This document shows, piece after piece, positions 9,595 through 19,072 of a stretch of 64,000 bases of DNA. Below the pieces are notes generated by a model. It had not been told where the DNA came from. It was given only the letters and a program-made list of their open reading frames with translations, and made no database searches. A program made the position numbers and the translations under genes. The stretch covers positions 167,449 to 231,448 of the forward strand of contig JACJYA010000015.1 of the NCBI GenBank assembly GCA_020636315.1. Direction: 5' to 3'. Source of the stretch: Lewinellaceae bacterium (GTDB lineage Bacteria; Bacteroidota; Bacteroidia; Chitinophagales; Saprospiraceae). Position 1 is the first letter of the stretch, and each line of letters begins with the position of its first letter.

Positions 9595-10656
9595 ATGCAC
9601 GAAGCCATTCTATACGAACCATTGGAGAAAAAAGCCGTCCGCTGCACCGCGTGTAAGATCCGTTGTGTGGTAAAGGAGGGAGGAGTGGGTGTTTGCGGCG
9701 TTCGCCAGAACAAGGATGGCAAGCTTTACCTGATCGTTTACGGCAAAGCCTCGGCCGTGAATATCGACCCCATCGAAAAGAAGCCGCTTTATCATTTCCT
9801 GCCCGGAACGGAAATCTTCTCCATCGGCACTGTAGGCTGCAACTTCGCCTGCAGCTTCTGCCAGAACTGGGACCTCTCCCAGCTCGCCCGCACCCTCCGC
9901 GAACGGCTGATGAAAGAAAAACACGTCGAAGATATCGAACTGGAAGTGAAGCAATACGGTTACCATTTACCGCCCAAAAAGGTAATCGAACTTTGCCTCG
10001 AGAAAAAGGTGCCTTCCATCGCCTATACCTACAACGAGCCCGTCATCTTTTTCGAATACCTGCACGACATCTCCACCCTTGCCCGCCCTCACGGCATCCG
10101 CACCCTTTTCGTCAGCAACGGATATGAATCGGAAGAGGCGCTGGATATGGCAAGCGGCTATCTCGACGCCATGAACATCGACCTGAAATCCTTCCGCGAT
10201 AATTTCTACAAGAAGATCTGCAAGGCGCGCCTGCAACCGGTGCTCGATACCATTCAGGAGGTACACAAAAGAGGCATTTGGCTGGAAGTGACCACCCTGG
10301 TCATTCCGGGGCAGAACGACTCCGAAGCCGAGCTGAAGGACATCGCCGCGTTCATCGCTTCGGTCGATAAAAATATCCCCTGGCACATTTCGGCCTTCTT
10401 CCCCGCCTATAAGATGAAGGACGTGCCGCCGACGAGCCGGGCCGCCCTGGAAAAAGCTTACGACATTGGCCTTGAAGCGGACCTGAACTACATTTATCTG
10501 GGCAACATACAGGACGAAAAGCGGTCCGCCACCTACTGCCCCAATTGCGGAGCCGCCCTGATCCGCCGTTCGGGATACCGCCCGTGGATCGAAAGCACCT
10601 TCGAGAATGGCGCCTGTACCCGTTGCCGAACCCAAATCCCTGGCGTATGGCAGTAA
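9595..10656 (+). CDS. amrS: AmmeMemoRadiSam system radical SAM enzyme AmrS
   Basis: This radical SAM protein has 353 residues. The [4Fe-4S] motif CxxxCxxC is seen in TVGCNFACSFCQNWDLSQ. An N-terminal cysteine cluster (VRCTACKIRCVVKEG, VGVCGVRQN) and a C-terminal cysteine pair (YCPNCGAALIRR, CTRCRTQIPG) are typical of the AmrS family. AmrS works with AmrB (MEMO-like) and usually AmrA (AMMECR1-like); the chemical reaction of the system is not well defined. The open frame extends upstream to 9454 through the small membrane protein gene, but the family starts at MHEAILYEPLEKKAVRCTAC, so the ATG at 9595 was chosen. It overlaps amrB by 10 bp, which suggests coupled translation. Confidence 0.93.
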   Translation: MHEAILYEPLEKKAVRCTACKIRCVVKEGGVGVCGVRQNKDGKLYLIVYGKASAVNIDPIEKKPLYHFLPGTEIFSIGTVGCNFACSFCQNWDLSQLARTLRERLMKEKHVEDIELEVKQYGYHLPPKKVIELCLEKKVPSIAYTYNEPVIFFEYLHDISTLARPHGIRTLFVSNGYESEEALDMASGYLDAMNIDLKSFRDNFYKKICKARLQPVLDTIQEVHKRGIWLEVTTLVIPGQNDSEAELKDIAAFIASVDKNIPWHISAFFPAYKMKDVPPTSRAALEKAYDIGLEADLNYIYLGNIQDEKRSATYCPNCGAALIRRSGYRPWIESTFENGACTRCRTQIPGVWQ

Positions 10657-11423
10657 AAACCAGAAAATCGGCCGTCTCCGGCCAGTTCTATCCGGCGGAC
10701 GGAGGAAAGTTGCTCAGCACTATCGCCGGGTTGTTGGAACAGGCGTCGGTCCAACCAGCCCCGGAAGGCCCGCTCAAGGCGCTGATCGTCCCTCATGCCG
10801 GGTACGTTTACTCCGGACAAGTGGCCGCTTACGCTTATGCCTTATTGAAAAATGAAAGTGAAAGATGGAAAAGAGTAGTAGCTATTGGCCCGGCCCACAC
10901 CGTACTGATGCATCATCTGGCCACCGACCCCAACGACTACTGGGAGACGCCCGTGGGTAAGGTGAGTATTCTTCACGATGGGTTTATTGCTCAGGAATCC
11001 GCCCATATCAATGAGCACAGCCTGGAAGTACAGCTTCCCTTTCTGCAATACGTGCTCGCCGATTTCCGTTTCCTTCCCCTCATCGCCGGGAAGATCACCC
11101 CCAAAGATTACTGCCGGGCGGTAGAGGATGCCCTCGGCGAAGACGGCCTTCTGCTCATCAGTTCCGACCTCAGCCACTTCTACGACTACGATACCGCCTG
11201 CGAGCTCGACCAGGCCACCAACCGGGCTATCGAATCGCTGGATTACCAGGCCATGGAACAAAAAGGTATCGCCTGTGGCAAGATCCCCATCCTGATCGCG
11301 CTGGACATTGCCCGCCGGAAGGGTTGGAAGTGCCGGTTGCTGAACTACTGCAACTCGGGAGATGTCAGTCATCGGTATGACTCCGTAGTGGGGTATGCCA
11401 GCTTTGGGTTCTTTGGATCATAG
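10647..11423 (+). CDS. amrB: AmmeMemoRadiSam system protein AmrB (MEMO1 family)
   Basis: This 258-residue protein belongs to the MEMO1/AmrB family, which has an extradiol-dioxygenase-like fold. Visible family motifs are SGQFYPADGGKL at the start, VPHAGYVYSGQVAAYAY with the conserved histidine, NEHSLEVQLPFLQYVL and LISSDLSHFYDYDTA. The start ATG at 10647 lies inside the end of amrS, a 10-bp overlap, and matches the family N-terminus (MAVKTRKSAVSGQFYPA); the longer frame from 10545 only reads through amrS. No AMMECR1-type amrA gene is found in the window, so the third partner is either elsewhere or absent. Confidence 0.93.
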   Translation: MAVKTRKSAVSGQFYPADGGKLLSTIAGLLEQASVQPAPEGPLKALIVPHAGYVYSGQVAAYAYALLKNESERWKRVVAIGPAHTVLMHHLATDPNDYWETPVGKVSILHDGFIAQESAHINEHSLEVQLPFLQYVLADFRFLPLIAGKITPKDYCRAVEDALGEDGLLLISSDLSHFYDYDTACELDQATNRAIESLDYQAMEQKGIACGKIPILIALDIARRKGWKCRLLNYCNSGDVSHRYDSVVGYASFGFFGS

Positions 11424-11462
11424 AATGGGCAACTCCTTTGATTTGGTCATACGGGAATAAAA

Positions 11463-11500
11463 AAGCCCGGTTCCCACTGTCTATGGCAGGAACCGGGCTT
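11463..11500 (-). terminator. Rho-independent terminator between convergent genes
   Basis: Perfect 12-bp arms AAGCCCGGTTCC (11463-11474) and GGAACCGGGCTT (11489-11500) enclose a 14-nt loop. On the minus strand the stem is followed by a T run (TTTTTATT), so it best serves the minus-strand gene ending at 11519. It could also block read-through from amrB. Confidence 0.8.
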
Positions 11501-11518
11501 CAGAAAAGATAGCCTTTT

Positions 11519-12004
11519 CTAATCCTTGGCAGGTGCATCCGGCGCCTTCAGCTCATAGCCCATCTGCATCATCAGGGAAAGGGAATTCATCTCCTCCCAT
11601 TCCTCAGCGACTTTACCGTCAACGATCTTATAGATGGTGATTCCCGTAACGCTCACCTTTTGGGGAGAGCCAACCGGCGTCCCCTTTCCTTCCCAGCGTA
11701 CTATGGCGTAATCACCATTACAGATGACATCAATGTTTTTGCCTTCCGCATCGGGAATGTTCTTGTAAAATTCGGCGGCACGGGATTTGATCTGATCCAC
11801 CCCTTTTTCCGGCCCCTGCTGCGTATGCCGGACGGCATCGGCTTTGTATGCTTCCGCCAGCAGGTCCACATTTTTTTCCATCATGGCTTTGTCCAGCTTA
11901 TCCAGCAGTGCCTGGTGTTTGCAATCCTGGGCGGAAAGGGTAAAGGAAAGAATGGTAAGCAGAAGGAGCGTGAAGGCTCCTTTGAGAAGATATTCGTTCT
12001 TCAT
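11519..12004 (-). CDS. Secreted SnoaL/NTF2-like domain protein
   Basis: This 161-residue protein has a signal peptide (MKNEYLLKGAFTLLLLTILS, cleavage near SAQ/D). It then has an NTF2-like (SnoaL-type) domain, recognised from the pattern of an N-terminal helix pair, ADAVRHTQQGPEKGVDQI, GDYAIVRWEGKGTPVG and KVSVTGITIYKIVDGKVAEE. Such domains bind small ligands or act as isomerases or hydrolases, but no catalytic residues can be assigned. The frame extends upstream to 12037; the ATG at 12004 was chosen because the signal peptide starts there. It is divergent from the SNF2 helicase gene and ends at a strong terminator. Confidence 0.85.
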   Translation of the reverse strand: MKNEYLLKGAFTLLLLTILSFTLSAQDCKHQALLDKLDKAMMEKNVDLLAEAYKADAVRHTQQGPEKGVDQIKSRAAEFYKNIPDAEGKNIDVICNGDYAIVRWEGKGTPVGSPQKVSVTGITIYKIVDGKVAEEWEEMNSLSLMMQMGYELKAPDAPAKD

Positions 12005-12175
12005 GGTACAGGGTTTTAAGTTAAAAATCCAATCCAATATACAAAGGCCGGCCGGGAAGTGAGAACCAATGCTAATATTTAAATTTAGCTAACCCGTAGG
12101 GTGTACCTCGATTTTCAGTAGAAAAAACTTTAGCTTAGTAACCTCTAAATACTCAAGACAATTCATCGCTTTACC

Positions 12176-14665
12176 ATGGCCAAGACAAAGAACAGCGGAA
12201 AACAAAAAAAGAAGAAAGCCAAACGCATCAGTTACCACAAACAACCTGAGGAAATGAGCCTGCGGGAGTGGCAGATCGGCCTTCGCCGGCAATTCGGAAA
12301 GGAGCAGGGCTTCGAACTTGCCAACCTCGGGGGCCATCCGGTATGGTCTGATTTTACGGTAAGCAACCCCGAACGCAATACGGTTTACCGGCTGGCCCTG
12401 CGCGGCCAGGAGCCCGGCGACAATTTCTGCTCCTGTCTCGACTTCCGAACCAACGGCCTGGGCACCTGCAAGCACATCGAATGGGCCCTGCACAAGTTAT
12501 ATAACACCTACGGCAATAAACAGCATTTCAAAAAACCGCCCCCCGAACGGGCCTATACTTCCCTTTACCTCCACTATGGCGAGGAGCGCAGCCTGCGCCT
12601 GCGCATCGGCACGGAAAAGGCCGAAGCGTTCCGGGAGTTGGCCAAAGGTTACTTCGACGAGGAAGGAGCCTTGTTTCCTCACGCTTATCTGGAAATTGAC
12701 CGGTTCCTGGACGCGGCCCGCCAGTTGTCCCCCGATTTTCGCTGCTACCCCGACGCCCTGGATTTCGTCATCCAGAAAAGAGACGATGCCCGCCGCCATC
12801 TGCTCGCTGACCGGCTGGACAATGACCCGAACAGCCTGAAAGAGCTTATTAACACGCAGCTTTTCCCCTATCAGCGCGAGGGAGTGCTCTTCGCCCTCCG
12901 CGCCGGCCGCTGCCTGCTGGCCGACGAGATGGGGCTGGGAAAGACCATTCAGGCCATCGCCGCTGCCGAGCTTTACCGCCGGGAGCTGGGCATCGGTTCG
13001 GTTATGATCATCTGCCCGACTTCCCTCAAATACCAGTGGAGGTCAGAGATCCGCAAGTTTACCGACAGCCCCGTATCGGTTATCGAAGGGCCGATGCACA
13101 AACGCCGGGAGCAATATTTGAATGACGAAAATTTCTACAAGGTCATCACCTATAATATCGTAGCCCGAGATTACGCCTACATCAACCAGAGCCGGCCCGA
13201 CCTGATCATCCTCGACGAGGCCCAGCGCATCAAAAACTGGGACACCAAGATCGCCCGGGCCGTCAAACGCCTGGAAGCTCCTTACCGCATCGCCCTAACC
13301 GGTACGCCTCTGGAGAACAAGCTGGAAGACCTCTATTCCATCGTCCAGTTTCTCGACCAGCACCTGCTAGGGCCGCTCTACCTGCTGCTGCACCGTCATC
13401 AGGTAAAAGACGAGGCCGGCGCTGTACGAGGCTACCGCCGCCTGGATGAGATCAACGAGAAGCTGAAGCACGTGATGATCCGCCGCCGCAAACGGGAGGT
13501 GCTCAAACAATTGCCCGAACGCATCGACCAGCACCTGCTGGTGCCGATGACGCCCAGTCAGATGGAGCTGCACAACAGTTATGAATCCGATGTGGCCCAA
13601 CTTGTGGCCAAGTGGCGCCGCCTCGGCTTCCTCAAAGAACAGGACCGCCAGCGCCTCCTCAGCTGCCTCAACCTGATGCGCATGAGTTGCGACAGCACCT
13701 ATCTGGTTGACCAGCACACCCGCCATGACACCAAGATCAGCGAGCTGTTCTACATCCTCGAAGAACGCCTGGCCGAACCGGAGGAAAAAGTCGTGATCTT
13801 CAGCCAGTGGGAACGCATGACCCGCATCGTTTCTCAGGAACTGGAGGAACGGGAGGTGGAATATGCTTACCTGCACGGTGGCGTCCCCAGCACCAAGCGG
13901 GGCGAACTGCTCGACCGCTTCCGCGAGGACGACAACTGCCGCGTCTTCCTGTCCACCGATGCCGGAGGCCTGGGCCTCAACCTCCAAAAGGCCGCCCTGG
14001 TGATCAACCTCGACATCCCCTGGAATCCCGCGGTACTCGAACAACGCATTGCCCGCATCTTCCGGCTGGGGCAAAAACGGCAGGTTCAGGTCATTAACCT
14101 GATCTCCGAAGGCACCATTGAACACCGCATGTTGTCCACCCTCAAATTCAAATCCTCCCTGGCCGACGCCGTACTGGATGCCGTAGAAGATTCGGTATTC
14201 ATGAGCGACCGCAAATTCCGCGATTTTATGGAAAACCTCGAGAAGGTGGCTACTCCCGCCGAACCCAGCGAAGCAGTAGAGGTAGGCAGCGACTCCGACC
14301 TGGAAGTCCCTCAGGGCGCTCCTGCCACAGCACCGGAAGAGGAAGCTCCCGTAACAGCCGAAGACTGGCGTGAGGAAGAACCGGAACCGGTTAAAGAACC
14401 GTCCGCCCCGTCTCCCCGGCAACCCAAAGGAGAACCGCTCGGCGCAGGTGGCGGCAGCCCACGAGAGCTGATCAGCCAGGGAGTCAGCTTCCTTGGCCGC
14501 CTCGCCCAGACGCTGGCCGACGAGAAGGCTACTCAGCAGTTGGTGAATGAGATCACGGAGAAGGACGAGTCGACAGGACAAACTTACCTCAAGATCCCGG
14601 TGGAAAGCGATGAGGTAGTAAGGAATGCAGTGAAGTTGCTTGGGGGGCTGCTGGGCCGGTTGTAG
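12176..14665 (+). CDS. SNF2-family DEAD/DEAH helicase with SWIM zinc finger
   Basis: The protein has 829 residues. A lysine-rich N-terminus (KNSGKQKKKKAKR) precedes a SWIM-type zinc finger with C85, C87, C98 and H100 (CSCLDFRTNGLGTCKH). The SNF2 ATPase core follows: motif I around K256 (LLADEMGLGKTIQAIA), motif II DEAQ at about 347, motif III ALTGTPLENK, and the C-terminal helicase lobe with VVIFSQWERM, LSTDAGGLGLNLQKA and QRIARIFRLGQKRQVQV. These proteins are ATP-driven DNA translocases; the exact bacterial role is not settled. The last about 130 residues are acidic and proline-rich, then end in a short predicted helical part. It is divergent from the SnoaL-like gene and is followed after 54 bp by the DUF900 hydrolase. 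Confidence 0.93.
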   Translation: MAKTKNSGKQKKKKAKRISYHKQPEEMSLREWQIGLRRQFGKEQGFELANLGGHPVWSDFTVSNPERNTVYRLALRGQEPGDNFCSCLDFRTNGLGTCKHIEWALHKLYNTYGNKQHFKKPPPERAYTSLYLHYGEERSLRLRIGTEKAEAFRELAKGYFDEEGALFPHAYLEIDRFLDAARQLSPDFRCYPDALDFVIQKRDDARRHLLADRLDNDPNSLKELINTQLFPYQREGVLFALRAGRCLLADEMGLGKTIQAIAAAELYRRELGIGSVMIICPTSLKYQWRSEIRKFTDSPVSVIEGPMHKRREQYLNDENFYKVITYNIVARDYAYINQSRPDLIILDEAQRIKNWDTKIARAVKRLEAPYRIALTGTPLENKLEDLYSIVQFLDQHLLGPLYLLLHRHQVKDEAGAVRGYRRLDEINEKLKHVMIRRRKREVLKQLPERIDQHLLVPMTPSQMELHNSYESDVAQLVAKWRRLGFLKEQDRQRLLSCLNLMRMSCDSTYLVDQHTRHDTKISELFYILEERLAEPEEKVVIFSQWERMTRIVSQELEEREVEYAYLHGGVPSTKRGELLDRFREDDNCRVFLSTDAGGLGLNLQKAALVINLDIPWNPAVLEQRIARIFRLGQKRQVQVINLISEGTIEHRMLSTLKFKSSLADAVLDAVEDSVFMSDRKFRDFMENLEKVATPAEPSEAVEVGSDSDLEVPQGAPATAPEEEAPVTAEDWREEEPEPVKEPSAPSPRQPKGEPLGAGGGSPRELISQGVSFLGRLAQTLADEKATQQLVNEITEKDESTGQTYLKIPVESDEVVRNAVKLLGGLLGRL

Positions 14666-14719
14666 GTTATTATCCGGAGCCTTTTCTGTTTATTTTTTTC
14701 GCACAGAGAACTTCATTAT

Positions 14720-15940
14720 ATGGAAACCAAGCGCAAATTTCTGTTTCTTTTGTCCATTCTGATCATTTTACTGGCTTTCCCTTTCTGTAAAAGTACCAGC
14801 CCAGCAGTATCTTCTCTGACCGGAGAGGAAACTACGGTTCCTGACGAAGCCATTTTTCAGTCCGTACTGCAGAAGCGGCTGGAGGAAGCAGAACGGCCCG
14901 CTCCCAAGGCCAATAACCCCTCGTCCGGGTTCGCCATGGGCGAAACAGGGCAGGGGCAGTCGAAATTTTCAGAAGTGCCGGTTTATTATGCTACCGACCG
15001 GGAGCCTACCGGTAACAACGGCCCCTACGGCTTCTACGGTGGGAAGCGAAGCAGTACGGGGCTTCGGTTTGGAAGGTGTATGGTCACCATCCCCAAGATC
15101 CATGAGATCGGCGAGATCGAACGGCCGTCGTGGTGGAGCCTGGAGTTTGCGGAAGATCCGGGAGAGCACATCATTTTAAAAGAGATAAGCCCTTTGCAGG
15201 AGAATGATTTTTTTTCGGAGCTCAACCTGAAAGCCCGCCTGGCAGACAAGCAGGAGGCCCTGGTCTTCATCCACGGATACAACACCTCCTTTGACGAAGC
15301 GGCGTTAAGAGCTGCACAGGTGGCTTACGATGTGAGCTTCGCAGGAGTTCCCATCCTCTACAGTTGGCCATCACAGGGCACGCTGATCGGCTATTGGGAA
15401 GATGGAGAGAACAATGCCTGGTCTGTACCCCACCTCGAGTATTTCCTGGAAGAGCTGGCTAAGCAAAATTGCTGGGAAAAGATCCACATCATTGCTCACA
15501 GCATGGGCAACCGGACGCTTACCAAGTCGCTAATCGCCCTGGCCAGAAAAAACCCGCAAAAGCCTTTGTTCGGGCAGGTCATCCTGGCTGCCCCGGATGT
15601 AAACGCAAGGGAATTTGTCCAGGAAATTGCCCCTATGATCCGGCAAACAGCCAGCAACGTAACGCTTTACGCTTCCTCCAAAGATAAGGCCCTGGCTCTT
15701 TCCAAACAGTTTAACCACGTTCCCCGGGCCGGAGAAGCCGGAGAGAACCTCGTCGTAGTGGAAACTATTGAAACGGTCGATGCCTCCTCTATCGATACCG
15801 ACTTCCTGGGCCATACCTATTTTGCCAATACCTGGTTGCTGATACAAGACCTGTATGAAGTGATCAACAAAGGCTGGAATGCAGAAAAACGGGCATTGAA
15901 GGACAGGAAAAAAGGCAACAGGAGATATTGGGCTTTTTAA
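14720..15940 (+). CDS. DUF900-type alpha/beta hydrolase, membrane-anchored or exported
   Basis: This 406-residue alpha/beta hydrolase matches DUF900. The strand-loop motif is ALVFIHGYNTSFDEAALRAA, followed by VPILYSWPSQGT and the nucleophile elbow IIAHSMGNRTL with S261. A later acid is likely in ILAAPDVNAREF or nearby and the catalytic histidine in DFLGHTYFAN. The N-terminus MKTK-like start METKRKFLFLLSILIILLAF ends with a cysteine at 23, which suggests a lipoprotein, though the residues before it are not an ideal lipobox. Substrate is unknown. It follows the helicase gene by 54 bp on the same strand and is convergent with the envelope cluster. Confidence 0.88.
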   Translation: METKRKFLFLLSILIILLAFPFCKSTSPAVSSLTGEETTVPDEAIFQSVLQKRLEEAERPAPKANNPSSGFAMGETGQGQSKFSEVPVYYATDREPTGNNGPYGFYGGKRSSTGLRFGRCMVTIPKIHEIGEIERPSWWSLEFAEDPGEHIILKEISPLQENDFFSELNLKARLADKQEALVFIHGYNTSFDEAALRAAQVAYDVSFAGVPILYSWPSQGTLIGYWEDGENNAWSVPHLEYFLEELAKQNCWEKIHIIAHSMGNRTLTKSLIALARKNPQKPLFGQVILAAPDVNAREFVQEIAPMIRQTASNVTLYASSKDKALALSKQFNHVPRAGEAGENLVVVETIETVDASSIDTDFLGHTYFANTWLLIQDLYEVINKGWNAEKRALKDRKKGNRRYWAF

Positions 15941-16126
15941 TGAGAAATTCCAGGGAAAAATGTCGGGCGCTGCAGTGCCGCAGGCAGAGATTTGATATTC
16001 CAGGCAAGAAGGAAGGCACTTTGGAAGTGTGCCTTCCATCTGATTCCCATGATCAGTTTAGCAGCTCCGCCAATATACTTTCCAGCTGTTCCGCGGCCAC
16101 ATTATTGGCAATTATTTTCCCGGCCA

Positions 16127-16825
16127 CTAAAATTTTACGCCTACACTCAACTGCAGGTAACTGGCATTCAGCTCTGTAGTGCCAACAGTATTTTCCTGAT
16201 AGCGAAACCCTAATGCTCCGACGAACGCCAGGTTGGGGCTCACCGAGCGCTGTATGCCGCCGCCGATGCCCGCCATCAGGCCGCCGTCGGTATTTTTTTC
16301 CAGCACACCAAGGCCGAACCCCAGGTTGCCATAAAAGAAGGGCGCCCACTCCGAAAGAGACGGGTAAACGCGAACGTCGGCGTAGAGCGGCACCAGTTCG
16401 TAATCGCCGTAACCCTCAATGCCGATCCCGACCCCCAGGCTTATATTCCGGTTTACGTGAAAGCCATTGACCGTGTAAATGGCAAAGTAATCTTCGTTGT
16501 TGTCGGCATCACCAACCGTGCCCACTCCGAAGCCGTAGCCAAGGGAGGTAATATTGGTATAACCCTGGCCTTTATACACGAATACCTTGTTTTTGAGGTT
16601 GTCATGCTGCATCTCTTCCCGGGCCACGCGGCTCACTTCATCCGCAGAGAAGGTATAGACATCGCTTTCGGTGGTCATGATCTGCACTCCATCGGCATCG
16701 AGAGGCTTAATGATGGAGCCTCTGACAACGCGGCCGTCTTTGAGGTAAACCACATCAATTTTGTCCTGGCCATAAGCCCAAATAGCTGAGCAGGCCATAA
16801 TAAGGGTAAGTAGGATCGTTTTCAT
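16127..16825 (-). CDS. Outer membrane beta-barrel protein
   Basis: This 232-residue protein has a signal peptide (MKTILLTLIMACSAIWAYGQ). A short N-terminal domain DVVYLKDGRVVRGSIIKP resembles the small beta domain often found before Bacteroidota barrels. It is followed by alternating glycine-aromatic strands (GYGFGVGTVGDADNNEDYF, NISLGVGIGIEGYGDYEL) and a last strand YLQLSVGVKF that ends in phenylalanine, as expected for barrel assembly. It overlaps the upstream COG3014-type gene by 4 bp (16822-16825), so both are translated from one message. Confidence 0.85.
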   Translation of the reverse strand: MKTILLTLIMACSAIWAYGQDKIDVVYLKDGRVVRGSIIKPLDADGVQIMTTESDVYTFSADEVSRVAREEMQHDNLKNKVFVYKGQGYTNITSLGYGFGVGTVGDADNNEDYFAIYTVNGFHVNRNISLGVGIGIEGYGDYELVPLYADVRVYPSLSEWAPFFYGNLGFGLGVLEKNTDGGLMAGIGGGIQRSVSPNLAFVGALGFRYQENTVGTTELNASYLQLSVGVKF

Positions 16826-18339
16826 GGCAGAATTGTTTTTTCGGATGGTTGAATAACCCGTGAATCGGGCGTGATCACATTGCGGACAGTGAGTCCGCCT
16901 TCCCCCTGAAGGAAAAAACTGTACTCTTCCATCCGCTGGTGGTATTGGTTGTAAAAGCAGATCTTTATTTCGTTTGGCCCTTTTTTTAAAGGGATGCGCT
17001 GGTAATAGATCTCGGCCGGGAGCGATTGCCAGGAGCGAATATCCGCCCGTTCGGTTACGGCGTTGATGATGTCCATGGCGCCGCCCAGGATCTGGCCGGC
17101 GGTATCTGAGTATTCGTCTTCTTTATCTTTCTTTTTTTCATCTTTTTCACCCTTCTCACCCTCATCGTCTTTATCCTTCTTTTTGGTTTTGATCGACCGA
17201 AGGGAAGCTTCCACCGCCTCTTTGGCGGCAAGCCGGACCAGGGCACTGGCCAGTTCCCGGTGAAAGCGGTCGCGAAGCGACTGTTCAGCTACCTCATTGA
17301 GGTCTTCGACCAGTTCCATGGGCCGGGAGCCGCCGGGGTAGTTTACCTGGGCGGAATGCAGGGGGTAAATCCGCCGCTGAAAAGACGGAAGGGCCAGGCG
17401 GATGTTGTTGACGCCTTCAAAACCATTGTACTGATGATATGCCTCCGGCCCAATGTCATATTCCAGGCCCAGCTGTTCGTTGACAAAGCACAATTCCGAA
17501 CGATCGCCCGAACGCAATACGGCAAACCCAAGGTTCACCTCCTCCTTAACCGGCCCTTGTCCGTTTTCCCAGAATAGGGCAAGCGTACCGCCATTGCCAT
17601 TCTCCGTTCCGCAGTCGGGCCTCAGCAACCGCTGAAAGTAGGCGGCCTCATCGTTGAACCCCGTCAGTTCGGCCATGCGCACCAGGTCGCATTTGAGCTG
17701 CTCAGGCATCTGTACGCCCATGTAGGGAACCACCTTCCCCTCCTCGATGAATAGCTCGGCAGCGTTTCGATAGGCGATGAAGGCATTGTTCCATTCGCCG
17801 TTCATTTCATAGCTCAGGCCCATAGTGATGTGGCCCAGCACGTCATCGTGGTATTTGAGCGGCTTGTCCGGCACCGCATCGTTGAGCTCCTGCAGGCGGA
17901 TGTTGGTACGGCGGGCTTCCACCCGGGCAGCAGGCACATCATTGAGTTCCAGATAGTTCAGGCTCTTCAGGTAATGTACAGCAATGTTCTCGAAGTACTC
18001 CGTTCGGTAGGGCAGCACCCGGGGGTTGCTGACCATGGCCAGCCCCTGTGCTCCAAGGGAAGCGCGCCGGTCTTCGATCAGATAATCGGCCTGGTTGAGA
18101 TATTCATTGCTTTCTTCCAGACGGCCCTGCATGCGTGCCAGGGCGCCCAACTCCAGATAGTACAGAACCTTATTGCGGCTTTTCTGGTAGAAACTCTTCT
18201 TCTCTATAATACGGGCAGCTCCTTCGAGGTCGGACTGTTCCAGCTTCTGGTTGTACAAGAGCCGGTAGTGCTCGAAAGAAGCACAGGAAGAAACACTCCA
18301 CACCAGAACGAGCCCATATAGAATGTACGCATATCTCAT
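16822..18339 (-). CDS. COG3014-type lipoprotein with TPR-like repeats
   Basis: This 505-residue lipoprotein (MRYAYILYGLVLVWSVSSC, cysteine at 19) matches the COG3014 group by its overall plan. It has helical TPR-like pairs in the first 230 residues (LGALARMQGRLEESNEYLNQ, VLGHITMGLSYEMNGEWNNA), a central beta-rich part (RLALPSFQRRIYPLHSAQVN) and a C-terminal domain ending in FFLQGEGGLTVRNVITP. A highly charged lysine/aspartate/glutamate stretch lies at about 385-415. In other phyla COG3014 genes are found together with LpoB-like and other lipoprotein genes, which fits the neighbour at 18494. The role in the envelope is unknown; coupling with the barrel gene is indicated by the 4-bp overlap. 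Confidence 0.82.
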   Translation of the reverse strand: MRYAYILYGLVLVWSVSSCASFEHYRLLYNQKLEQSDLEGAARIIEKKSFYQKSRNKVLYYLELGALARMQGRLEESNEYLNQADYLIEDRRASLGAQGLAMVSNPRVLPYRTEYFENIAVHYLKSLNYLELNDVPAARVEARRTNIRLQELNDAVPDKPLKYHDDVLGHITMGLSYEMNGEWNNAFIAYRNAAELFIEEGKVVPYMGVQMPEQLKCDLVRMAELTGFNDEAAYFQRLLRPDCGTENGNGGTLALFWENGQGPVKEEVNLGFAVLRSGDRSELCFVNEQLGLEYDIGPEAYHQYNGFEGVNNIRLALPSFQRRIYPLHSAQVNYPGGSRPMELVEDLNEVAEQSLRDRFHRELASALVRLAAKEAVEASLRSIKTKKKDKDDEGEKGEKDEKKKDKEDEYSDTAGQILGGAMDIINAVTERADIRSWQSLPAEIYYQRIPLKKGPNEIKICFYNQYHQRMEEYSFFLQGEGGLTVRNVITPDSRVIQPSEKTILP

Positions 18340-18493
18340 AGGTGGCGGGGTTTAGGACGGTACAACTTGCATGGCTTGGGTTCCAAACTTCCGGAGGCCG
18401 GCAAATCAACCCGGCTCAAAGAGGCAGTAACCAACAATCATCTTTTGCTTCAAAGGTAGAACTCCCGAAGAAGCTTTCTTTCCACCTGAATGG

Positions 18494-19072
18494 TCAGTTC
18501 TTTACGAACTTTTTGATCTTCTTATCACCGATCCATACCACCTCGTTCGTTTCGAGGTTGGTCAGTTCCATATCTATCTGATAATAGATGACCTTCTTGC
18601 GCTTGTAGGCATCCATGATCGAATTGATCGACCCCTGCAGCATATAGTCGGCCCCGATCTCAAGGCCCCATTGTTTCATAGTGGACTGAGAAGCATTGTT
18701 CTGCTGGTCGGCCCGCTCGCGGCGGATCTGCTCGCGTTTCTCGCCCCCCTGCACCAGGCGTACACGGCCGCTTTGGATGAAGGCTTTCTCCAGCTCTTTG
18801 GTAAAAACTTCCGCCTCGATATGTTCATGGGATTTATTTTCCACCATACCGACAATTACAACGGGCTCCTTACCGGTTTTGCTTACATGGCGTTCCAGCC
18901 AGGGCCTTCCCATGATCTCAGTGACGAGTTCGGCGGCGGTGAGGCGGGCGTCGGTATCATTCCAGCGGCCGCTGAGGTCAATGGTGGATTCGGTTTCAAT
19001 ACGCTGAACCTGGCGGTTACAGGCGAAGCCCAGGAAAAGGGCGAATAGCAGAAAAGGGATGAAAGGTTTCAT
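18494..19072 (-). CDS. LpoB-like lipoprotein (penicillin-binding protein activator family)
   Basis: This 192-residue lipoprotein has its lipid cysteine at 18 (MKPFIPFLLFALFLGFAC). Its body matches the LpoB family: SGRWNDTDARLTAAELV, EPVVIVGMVENKSHEHIE, AFIQSGRVRLVQGGEKREQI, GADYMLQGSINSI and the closing LTNLETNEVVWIGDKKIKKF. In enterobacteria LpoB activates the synthase PBP1b from the outer membrane; whether Bacteroidota relatives do the same is not known. No penicillin-binding protein gene is in this window. The open frame reaches 19123, but the signal peptide sets the start at 19072. It lies 154 bp upstream of the COG3014-type gene on the same strand. Confidence 0.88.
   Translation of the reverse strand: MKPFIPFLLFALFLGFACNRQVQRIETESTIDLSGRWNDTDARLTAAELVTEIMGRPWLERHVSKTGKEPVVIVGMVENKSHEHIEAEVFTKELEKAFIQSGRVRLVQGGEKREQIRRERADQQNNASQSTMKQWGLEIGADYMLQGSINSIMDAYKRKKVIYYQIDMELTNLETNEVVWIGDKKIKKFVKN

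Noticed and set aside
13367..14581. Minus-strand open frame of 404 codons inside the SNF2 helicase
   Set aside because: Shadow of the GC-rich helicase reading frame; the helicase motifs on the plus strand are clear.
16011..16037. Hairpin GGAAGGCAC/GTGCCTTCC between the hydrolase and barrel genes
   Set aside because: Nine-bp arms without a T run; may weakly separate the convergent genes but not convincing as a terminator.
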